Below are positions 22,685 to 28,778 of a stretch of 28,778 nucleotides of DNA, in pieces. Within the stretch, counting starts at the first letter, position 1. Each line of letters starts with the position of its first letter. The notes beneath the pieces were generated by a model, which did not search any database, had not been told where the DNA came from, and saw nothing but the letters and a program-made list of their open reading frames with translations. This stretch comes from an uncultured Collinsella sp. GTDB taxonomy: Bacteria > Actinomycetota > Coriobacteriia > Coriobacteriales > Coriobacteriaceae. Location of the stretch: contig CATYSO010000026.1 in assembly GCA_958412345.1 (NCBI GenBank), positions 1-28,778 of the forward strand, read 5' to 3'. The translations under genes were made by a program, and so were the position numbers.

Positions 22685-25567
22685 ATGACGCTACTGTATT
22701 TCCTTACCCTGTTTCCGCTGGTACCGGCGCTGGGCATGCTGCTCGCGCGCGGTGACCGCGCCCGCGATGCGGTAGGGCTTGTAGGCTCCGGCATTATTAT
22801 GGCGGTGACAGTTGTAGTCGCCGTCATGTTTTTTGGCACGGGTCCTCAGAGCTTTGAGGTCGCCCCCGGCACCTCGCATGTGCTCTCGATCATCAGCTCC
22901 GTCATCGACGTAATTCTGTGCGCCGTCATCCTGTACAACGCGTTCAAATATAGGAACGCGCTTACCGGTGTGCTCGGCGTGGTGCAGCTGGTGGGCTCGC
23001 TCGCCTTTGCAGCTATGACGCTGCCCGCGACCGAAGCCGTCACGGCAACGCCGCTCTACCTGGATTACATGAGTGTGATCATGGTGCTTGCCGTCGGCAT
23101 TGTCGGCAGCCTTATCTGCGTGTACGCCCTGGGCTATATGAAGGACTTCCAGGCCCACGACGAGCACGAGGCCGCGCTGCGCGGACAGACCGCGCCCGAC
23201 CGTCGCCCGCAGTTCCTGGCGCTCATGTTCCTGTTCCTCTCGGCCATGTTCGTCATCGTGACGAGCGATAACCTGGAGTGGCTGTTCTGCGGTTGGGAAA
23301 TCACCACCGTGTGTTCGTTCCTCATGATTGGCTACACGCGCACGCCCGAGGCCATCAAAAACGCCTTTAACCAGATCATCCTTAACATGCTGGGCGGTAT
23401 CGCGTTTTTGGCGGGGCTTATGTTCCTGCACCTTAACGGCATGCCGCTGACCATCTCGGGCATGATCGAGCTTTCCGGCGCCGGAACCGCGCAGTCCGCG
23501 CTGCTGGTGATGCCGGTCGTTCTGCTGTCGCTCGCCGCCCTTACCAAGGCCGCGCAGATGCCGTTCCATACCTGGCTGCTCGGTGCCATGGTTGCCCCCA
23601 CGCCCACGAGCGCCCTGCTGCACTCGTCCACCATGGTCAAGGCCGGCGTGTTCCTGATGGTCAAGCTGAGCCCGCTCTATGCCATCTATCCCGTGACCGG
23701 CTTTATGGTCACGAGTGTGGGTGCCATCACGTTTTTGCTCGCTGCCCTCATGGCCATCTCGCAGAGCAACGCCAAACGCGTGCTCGCGTACTCCACCATT
23801 TCCAACTTGGGCCTCATCAGTGCTTGCCTGGGCGTCGGCGCGCCCGAGGCCGTATGGGCCGCTATCTTTCTGATCCTGTTCCACACGGTGGCCAAGTCGC
23901 TGCTGTTCCTGTGCGTGGGCACGGCCGAGCATCATATCGGCAGCCGCAATATCGAGGACATGGACGGTATGTTCAGCCGCATGCCGCACCTGACGCGTCT
24001 GATGATGCTGGGCATCATGGGCATGTTTGTGGCGCCGTTTGGCATGCTCGTGTCCAAGTGGGGCGCCCTGGTGGCGTTTGCGCAGACCGGCAACGTGCTT
24101 ATGATCATGGTGCTTGCCTTTGGCTCGGCCGCGACGTTCTTCTTCTGGGGCAAGTGGCTTGCCAAGCTTTCGGGCGTCGACCCCACGGCTCAAAACGTTG
24201 AGGTCAATGTCCATAAGACCGAATGGATGGCGCTCAACACCATCGCCGCGCTGCTGATTCTGTGCTGCGTGGCGTTCCCGGTTATCTCGAGCGGTCTGGT
24301 GTCGCCTTACTTGGCCATGGTATTTGGCCGCGTGCCGTACGTTATTGGCAAGGATGCCATGTATCTGATGGTGGTTATCGTGGCGTTTATCGCCGTGGTG
24401 CTGCTGACGTCGTTCCGCGTGAGCAACAAACCGCACGTAAACGTATATCTTTCGGGTGTGGGAACCGACAATTACCGCCATTTTCGCGGCTCGATGGGAC
24501 GCGAGGTGAAGGCCGAAAAGCGCAATTGGTACTCGGAGGACGCCCTTGGCGAGAAGCGCATTGGCCCCGCGGGTAGCGTCGTGTGCTGCAGCATTATCCT
24601 GTTCGCGCTGCTGTGTTGCGCGTGGATTGGGCCCGAGCGGCTTGCCATGAGCGCGCCCTCGGTGCTGCGCGGCAAGTATTTCGAAGGCTCGGGTGTCGTG
24701 GGTATTTTTATTGGCACCGTGGTGTTTGCCCTGCTGGCGCCGCTTGTGGGCGGCCTGATCGACGGTCTTGACCGTAAGCTTTCGGCTCGCATGCAGGGCC
24801 GCGTGGGCCCGCGCTTGCTGCAGCCCTTCTACGACGTTGCCAAGCTGCTGCGCAAGGCCCCTGCCAGCGTAAACACCATGGATGATACCTACATGGCGTG
24901 CGCGCTCATCTTTACCGTCGTGGGCGGCGGCATCTTTGTGTCGGGCTCCAACACGCTGCTGTGCGCTTTTATGGTGACGCTCGCCGCGATCTTTGTGGTG
25001 TTGGCGTCCGCCTCGACGCAAAGCCCGTTTGCCCAGGTTGGTGCCGATCGCGAGCTGCTGCAGGTTATGAGCTACGAGCCCGCCGTTCTGCTGATGAGCG
25101 TGGGCCTCTACCTTGCCACCGACAGCTTTGATTCCATCGCCGTGACCGGGCAGTCGGCGCCCATCATCGTGTACAGCGCGCCCATTTTCCTCGCGCTGCT
25201 CGCGGTGCTTACCATCAAGCTGCGCAAGTCGCCGTTCGATCTTTCGTACTCGCATCACGCGCATCAGGAGATTGTCCAGGGCGTCGCCACCGAGATGAGC
25301 GGCAGCACGCTGGCCAAGATGACTCTTATGCACTGGTGCGAGACCGTGCTGTTTTTGATGTGGGTGGGCATGTTCTTTGTTTGGGACAACCCGGTGAGCT
25401 GGGTCGTAGCCCTGGTCGTGATGGCCGCGACGTATTTTGTCGAGGTGCTGATCGACAATACCTTCGCACGCAGCACCTGGCGCAGCTGCTTTAAGCTCGG
25501 CTGGGGCGTGGCGCTGGTGTTTGGCCTGCTCAACCTTATGCCCATCCTCGTTGACGTGTTTATTTAG
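22685..25567 (+). CDS. echAB: Fused EchA-EchB-like membrane subunit of energy-converting hydrogenase
   Basis: This single 960-residue frame joins two subunits that are normally separate. Residues 1 to about 640 are a NuoL/HyfB/EchA-type proton or sodium antiporter module, with WLFCGWEITTVCSFLMIGY near residue 198, and LTKAAQMPFHTWLLGAM followed by PTPTSALLHSSTMVKAG near residues 286-320, which contain the channel lysines and histidines. From about residue 670 it is a NuoH/HyfC/EchB-type subunit: DRKLSARMQGRVGPRLLQPF near residue 695, a DRELLQVMSYEPA loop near 787, and KLRKSPFDLSYSHHAHQEIV near 845, the surface that docks the peripheral arm. The hydrophilic linker is about residues 590-640. 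GGGGGAG precedes the ATG. The next gene follows after 12 bases. No frameshift is needed to read through. Confidence 0.93.
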   Translation: MTLLYFLTLFPLVPALGMLLARGDRARDAVGLVGSGIIMAVTVVVAVMFFGTGPQSFEVAPGTSHVLSIISSVIDVILCAVILYNAFKYRNALTGVLGVVQLVGSLAFAAMTLPATEAVTATPLYLDYMSVIMVLAVGIVGSLICVYALGYMKDFQAHDEHEAALRGQTAPDRRPQFLALMFLFLSAMFVIVTSDNLEWLFCGWEITTVCSFLMIGYTRTPEAIKNAFNQIILNMLGGIAFLAGLMFLHLNGMPLTISGMIELSGAGTAQSALLVMPVVLLSLAALTKAAQMPFHTWLLGAMVAPTPTSALLHSSTMVKAGVFLMVKLSPLYAIYPVTGFMVTSVGAITFLLAALMAISQSNAKRVLAYSTISNLGLISACLGVGAPEAVWAAIFLILFHTVAKSLLFLCVGTAEHHIGSRNIEDMDGMFSRMPHLTRLMMLGIMGMFVAPFGMLVSKWGALVAFAQTGNVLMIMVLAFGSAATFFFWGKWLAKLSGVDPTAQNVEVNVHKTEWMALNTIAALLILCCVAFPVISSGLVSPYLAMVFGRVPYVIGKDAMYLMVVIVAFIAVVLLTSFRVSNKPHVNVYLSGVGTDNYRHFRGSMGREVKAEKRNWYSEDALGEKRIGPAGSVVCCSIILFALLCCAWIGPERLAMSAPSVLRGKYFEGSGVVGIFIGTVVFALLAPLVGGLIDGLDRKLSARMQGRVGPRLLQPFYDVAKLLRKAPASVNTMDDTYMACALIFTVVGGGIFVSGSNTLLCAFMVTLAAIFVVLASASTQSPFAQVGADRELLQVMSYEPAVLLMSVGLYLATDSFDSIAVTGQSAPIIVYSAPIFLALLAVLTIKLRKSPFDLSYSHHAHQEIVQGVATEMSGSTLAKMTLMHWCETVLFLMWVGMFFVWDNPVSWVVALVVMAATYFVEVLIDNTFARSTWRSCFKLGWGVALVFGLLNLMPILVDVFI

Positions 25568-25579
25568 GAGGCGGCATCC

Positions 25580-26176
25580 ATGGATCATAAAATGTCGCGC
25601 TCGCCGTGGGTTATTCATTACGACGGCTCGAGCTGCAACGGATGCGATATCGAGGTGCTGGCCTCGCTCACCCCGCTGTTTGATGCGGAGCGTTTTGGTG
25701 TGGTCAACACCGGCAATCCCAAGCATGCGGATATCTTTTTGGTGACGGGTTCGGTCAATGCCCAGAACCTGCCCGTCGTGCGCCAGATCTACAACCAGAT
25801 GCTCGAGCCCAAGTGCGTGGTGGCCTGCGGTATCTGCGCGTGTTCGGGCGGCGTGTTCCGCGATGCGTACAACGTGATCGGCGGCGTGGACCGCGCGATT
25901 CCCGTGGACGTGTACGCGCCCGGATGCGCCATTCGCCCCGAGACTGTGATCGATGCCATCGTGGAGGCGTGCGGCATCCTGGATCAGAAGGAGGCCGTGA
26001 TGCGTGCTGGCGGTGACCCGCTTACCGTGGGCGGCGCCGCAACCTGGGACGGTGGCGTTGAGCTGGGCGAGGACGGGTTTGTGGCTGCTGCGGAGGCCGG
26101 GGCTGGGGCCGGTGCCGACGCGGGCGCGGCTGGTGACACGTCCGACGAGCCTGCCGCTGCAAAGGAGGCCGAGTAA
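25580..26176 (+). CDS. echC: Hydrogenase small subunit (EchC/NuoB-like)
   Basis: This 198-residue protein holds the single [4Fe-4S] cluster nearest the NiFe site. The ligands are visible in SSCNGCDIE (residues 17-25), VACGICACSGG (about 83-93) and APGCAIRP (about 113-120). The family core ends near residue 145; beyond it lies an unusual tail of about 50 residues rich in Gly, Ala, Asp and Glu, strongly acidic. A TAGGAGG site overlaps the previous stop region. The stop codon overlaps the next start (TAATG), so translation of the pair is coupled. Confidence 0.94.
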   Translation: MDHKMSRSPWVIHYDGSSCNGCDIEVLASLTPLFDAERFGVVNTGNPKHADIFLVTGSVNAQNLPVVRQIYNQMLEPKCVVACGICACSGGVFRDAYNVIGGVDRAIPVDVYAPGCAIRPETVIDAIVEACGILDQKEAVMRAGGDPLTVGGAATWDGGVELGEDGFVAAAEAGAGAGADAGAAGDTSDEPAAAKEAE

Positions 26177-26886
26177 TGCAAAAGGCAATCTATACCACCG
26201 TTGGGATCGATGAGCTGCTGTCGCATGTGCAGGCGCTCAAGGGTGCCGACGCACGCTTTGTGCAGATGCATGTCGAGCGCTGTGTGGACGACGGCTCGTA
26301 TCACCTGGTCTATACGTTTATCAACGTCCGCGCCGCCCAGGAGCAGATCGCGCAGGACGGTAGCTATGCGTTCGAGAATCTGGTGGTCGAGGGTATCGAC
26401 CAGTACCAGGAAATCCCGTCCATCAGCTCGTACTATCCGGCGGTGTTCCCGTTTGAGAACGAGGCACACGACCTGTTTGGCCTTGCCATCACCGACATGC
26501 AGATCGACTTTAAGGGCTTTTTCTACCAGGTCTCGACTGCCGAGCCCATGAGCGTGATCACGCCCGAGGTGAAGGCTGCGCGCGAGAAGGCCATGAAGGT
26601 TCGCGCTGCTGCTGAGGCCAAGGCGCGCAAGGCCGCGGCTGAGAAGGCCGCCGCGGCCGCGGGGGAGGGTGCTGCGGACGCTGGCGATGCTGCGGGCGCC
26701 GCCGCTGCCCAGCCCGCCGCGGCTGCCGGCTCGGATGCTCAGCATGATGAGGCTGCTGCCAAGGCCGCGCTCAAAGCCGCCGAGATGGAGGCAAAGCTCG
26801 CCGCCATGGATCCCGAGAAAGCGGCCAAGGTCCGCGCGGCGCTTGCCGCCAAGGCCGCCCGCGACAAGCAGAAAAAGGAGGCGTAA
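26176..26886 (+). CDS. echD: Hydrogenase 30-kDa-like subunit (EchD/NuoC-like) with Ala/Lys-rich tail
   Basis: The first 130 or so residues correspond to the NuoC/EchD subunit, with the family segment VFPFENEAHDLFGLAITD at about residues 93-110. This subunit has no cofactor and helps hold the large and small subunits together. The remaining 100 residues are a low-complexity, mostly Ala/Lys/Glu helical tail that ordinary NuoC or EchD lacks. NuoC here is a separate gene, unlike the NuoC-NuoD fusions HycE and HyfG, which supports the Ech-like assignment. The large-subunit gene begins five bases after the stop. Confidence 0.88.
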   Translation: MQKAIYTTVGIDELLSHVQALKGADARFVQMHVERCVDDGSYHLVYTFINVRAAQEQIAQDGSYAFENLVVEGIDQYQEIPSISSYYPAVFPFENEAHDLFGLAITDMQIDFKGFFYQVSTAEPMSVITPEVKAAREKAMKVRAAAEAKARKAAAEKAAAAAGEGAADAGDAAGAAAAQPAAAAGSDAQHDEAAAKAALKAAEMEAKLAAMDPEKAAKVRAALAAKAARDKQKKEA

Positions 26887-26891
26887 GGTCC

Positions 26892-27980
26892 ATGGCACAT
26901 CGCTCCGTTATTCCGTTTGGCCCACAGCACCCGGTGCTGCCCGAGCCGCTCCATTTGGATCTGGTGATCGAGGACGACCGCGTTATCGAGGCAATTCCGC
27001 AGATCGGCTTTGTGCACCGCGGACTCGAGAAGCTCACCGAAAAGCGCGACATGCATCAGTTTGGCTACATCGCCGAGCGCATCTGCGGCATCTGCGCCGT
27101 GGGCCACAGCTACGGCTATGCCAGTGCCTGCGAGCGTATGCTCGACATCCAGGTGCCCGGCCGCGTGCAGTATATCCGCACCATCTTGCATGAGCTTTCG
27201 CGCATTCATTCGCACCTGCTGTGGCTGGGCCTGCTCGCCGACGCCTTTGGCTTTGAGGCCCTGTTCTATCGTTCGTGGACCTTGCGCGAGCAGATTCTCA
27301 AGATCTTCGAGAGCACCTGCGGTGGCCGCGTGATTCTGTCGATCAACGAGATCGGCGGCCTTAAGCACGACATCGAGGACTCCGAGCTGGCAGGTATCGT
27401 TCAGACGCTCGACGCCATGCGCCCCGACTACGAGGCTCTGGTTCATACGTTTTTGGATGACGCCAGCTGCGGCGAGCGCTTGCATGGCGTGGGCGTGATC
27501 AGCAAGAAGGACGCGCTGGATCTTTCGATGGTCGGGCCGTTCGGTCGTGCCTCGGGCGTGGATTACGACGTGCGTATGTTCGGCGACGGTGCATATGCGG
27601 ACTTGGCCGCGTTTGAGCCCATCGTGGCGACCGATGGCGACTGCTATGCCCGCTGCCAGGTGCGTTGCGCCGAGGTCACGCAGGCCATGGACATTATCAA
27701 GGAACTTGTGGGCAAGATTCCGCATGACGGTATCGGCGGGCGCACCAAGCTCACGCCGGCCGACGGCGCGCGCGGCGAGGTTGTGATTGAGCAGCCGCGC
27801 GGCGAGGCGTACTACTATGTGCGCGGCAACGGTACCAAGAACCTGGACCGCTTCCGCGTGCGCACGCCGACGTCGCAAAACCTGGCGGGCCTGACGCACG
27901 CGCTGCAGGGTGTGCTCATTGCCAACGTCCCTATGATTATCCTGACCATCGACCCCTGCATTAGCTGCACGGAAAGGTAG
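26892..27980 (+). CDS. echE: Group 4 [NiFe] hydrogenase large subunit (EchE-like)
   Basis: This 362-residue protein carries the NiFe(CN)2CO active site. Both cysteine pairs are present: RICGICAVGHSYG with Cys65 and Cys68, and the C-terminal DPCISCTER with Cys356 and Cys359. That separates it from complex I NuoD, which lacks them. The stop codon directly follows the arginine of the second motif, so there is no C-terminal extension to be clipped by a maturation endopeptidase; this is known for some Ech and CooH type enzymes. AGGAGG within the previous gene's end serves as its ribosome site. Nickel insertion and Fe-ligand genes (hyp) are not in the window. Confidence 0.96.
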   Translation: MAHRSVIPFGPQHPVLPEPLHLDLVIEDDRVIEAIPQIGFVHRGLEKLTEKRDMHQFGYIAERICGICAVGHSYGYASACERMLDIQVPGRVQYIRTILHELSRIHSHLLWLGLLADAFGFEALFYRSWTLREQILKIFESTCGGRVILSINEIGGLKHDIEDSELAGIVQTLDAMRPDYEALVHTFLDDASCGERLHGVGVISKKDALDLSMVGPFGRASGVDYDVRMFGDGAYADLAAFEPIVATDGDCYARCQVRCAEVTQAMDIIKELVGKIPHDGIGGRTKLTPADGARGEVVIEQPRGEAYYYVRGNGTKNLDRFRVRTPTSQNLAGLTHALQGVLIANVPMIILTIDPCISCTER

Positions 27981-27987
27981 GCGCGGC

Positions 27988-28329
27988 ATGAGTTTGCTGA
28001 CATTTGCCAAGACGGCCTTGGGCTCGATGGTCAAGCAGCCGGTCACGGTGTGCTACCCGCAGGAGGAGCTCGCGGCGCCGGAGCGCCTGCGCGGGCATAT
28101 CGTCAACGACATGGATGTATGCATCTGTTGCGGCATGTGCGCACGTCGCTGTCCGGCGGGTGCGCTCGCGGTCGATCGCAAGGGCGGCACCTGGTCGATC
28201 GACCCGTACGCCTGCGTGGCGTGCGGCGAGTGCATCGAAAGCTGCCCCAAGCACTGCCTGAGTATGGACACCGCCCGCACCCCAGTCGCGGTGGATAAGA
28301 CTCCCACGGTAGAAACCAAACCGGAGTAG
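27988..28329 (+). CDS. echF: Hydrogenase 2x[4Fe-4S] ferredoxin-like subunit (EchF/NuoI-like)
   Basis: This 113-residue protein binds two [4Fe-4S] clusters through CICCGMCARRCP (Cys45, 48, 51, 55) and CVACGECIESCP (Cys76, 79, 82, 86). It would take electrons from reduced ferredoxin and pass them to the EchC cluster. Cys47 beside the first motif is extra. The N-terminal 40 residues match the NuoI/HyfH leader type, and the last 20 are a short polar tail. It is the final gene of the operon, seven bases after echE, which gives the order A+B, C, D, E, F typical of Ech hydrogenases. Confidence 0.94.
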   Translation: MSLLTFAKTALGSMVKQPVTVCYPQEELAAPERLRGHIVNDMDVCICCGMCARRCPAGALAVDRKGGTWSIDPYACVACGECIESCPKHCLSMDTARTPVAVDKTPTVETKPE

Positions 28330-28351
28330 GGCTGGAATAGAGCCGGAATAG

Positions 28352-28399
28352 GGGCCGGCGGGGCAAAAATGCCCCGCCGGCCCGCGCGTGAACGCGCGG
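28352..28399 (+). terminator. Two adjacent strong hairpins after the hydrogenase operon
   Basis: The first hairpin is a perfect 14-bp G/C stem with an AAAA loop (28352-28365 with 28370-28383). The second is an 8-bp stem (28382-28389 with 28392-28399) that shares two bases with it. Neither is followed by a T run, so they may end or stabilise the mRNA rather than act as a classical intrinsic terminator. Confidence 0.55.
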
Positions 28400-28414
28400 T
28401 TAGGCTGCCGCGAA

Positions 28415-28568
28415 CAAAACTATGCCGGATTACGGGGATGGATTGTGAACCCCCGACCATGCTGAAAATCGTGAAAACAAAACCGCAGGTAGACGGCTTG
28501 CCATTTTTTAGAAATCGCAGGTATGGATGAGGGTTCTGACTTCAGCCCCGTAATCCGGCATAGTTTTG
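28415..28568. repeat. 154-bp element with perfect 23-bp terminal inverted repeats
   Basis: The arms at 28415-28437 and 28546-28568 are exact reverse complements over 23 bases. Inside, a second pair (GAACCC 28447-28452 with GGGTTC 28531-28536) nests in register, and CGCAGGTA occurs twice. There is no ORF of note. It resembles a MITE or a long-stem structured RNA. No clear target-site duplication is visible. Confidence 0.9.
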
Positions 28569-28594
28569 AAATGGCACCGTATCAGTAACAGCCT

Positions 28595-28778
28595 CTGATC
28601 CCCCGGGGACGGAGGAAAACAGATCATTTTGGCTTCGCGAAGGCCGTCGCGCGACCCGTCTGCCACGAAATGGGCCTATCTACTACGTTTGGGCGGCTAC
28701 CCTCAACCACAGCGAAAAACGCGAAAACAAAACCGACGCTCCTATAAGTTGTCAAGAGGCAGTTTGCGGGAGCGTTCT
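28595..28778. repeat. 184-bp dispersed repeat, inverted copy 2
   Basis: This is the reverse-complement partner of 6-189, of equal length. It directly follows the 154-bp inverted-repeat element and runs to the window edge. I see no gene in 28330-28778. Confidence 0.85.

Noticed and set aside
22691..26188. A 1165-codon open frame on the minus strand opposite the hydrogenase genes
   Set aside because: It mirrors the codon bias of the high-GC genes on plus, has a His/Arg/Gln-rich composition with no domain, and the plus-strand proteins carry clear motifs.

Overview
The window looks like a chromosomal segment or a whole draft contig from a high-GC Gram-positive gut actinobacterium, most likely a Coriobacteriia member close to Collinsella. 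That is inferred from codon use, a cellobiose/lactose-type PTS with a PRD regulator, a folP-folK fusion and a compact Ech-type hydrogenase; it was not tested by any search. Both ends of the window lie in inverted copies of one 184-bp repeat, which would explain an assembly break at each end.

Layout. (1) 196-6753 is housekeeping: exonuclease III (minus strand), a Sir2 deacylase, a dihydropteroate synthase/HPPK fusion (folP-folK), a degenerate biotin-ligase homologue, and type III pantothenate kinase (minus strand). An AAA ATPase of the DUF4143 type interrupts this block and is bracketed by three near-identical palindromes. (2) 6888-7345 is an initiator tRNA locus with promoter, tRNA-fMet, terminator, one long palindrome and a 21-bp tandem repeat. 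(3) 7346-18737 is an accessory block. It holds an AlbA_2/HATPase/winged-helix protein, a tRNA-fMet fragment, a truncated CcmD-like gene, and a sugar locus: PTS EIIB-EIIC on plus; PRD regulator, 6-phospho-beta-glucosidase and EIIA on minus; then a ChbG/YdjC deacetylase, a second GH1 beta-glucosidase and a DUF4038 (GH140-like) glycosidase on plus. (4) 18779-19381 is a second tRNA-fMet locus. Its tRNA has a broken anticodon stem, and it is followed by five palindromic units spaced about 81 bp apart. (5) 19523-22398 carries an Old-Yellow-Enzyme/Fe-S flavoprotein and a small double-HTH protein. (6) 22685-28329 is a five-gene operon for an Ech-like energy-converting [NiFe] hydrogenase in which the NuoL-like and NuoH-like membrane subunits are one 960-residue polypeptide. 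(7) 28330-28778 is non-coding: strong hairpins, a 154-bp element with perfect 23-bp terminal inverted repeats, and the end repeat.

How the genes fit together. In the sugar locus, the PTS would import and phosphorylate a beta-linked disaccharide, and the 6-phospho-beta-glucosidase would split it. ChbG, the non-phospho GH1 and the DUF4038 enzyme suggest decorated substrates such as acetylated chito-oligosaccharides or plant glycosides. The PRD protein, which has its own EIIB-like and EIIA-like domains, is the likely switch. The hydrogenase would couple reduced-ferredoxin oxidation to H2 release and ion pumping. Its large subunit ends exactly after the second NiFe cysteine motif, so no C-terminal processing is expected.

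The least explained material is non-coding: the tRNA-linked palindrome array, the palindrome-bracketed ATPase, the 154-bp inverted-repeat element and the end repeats.
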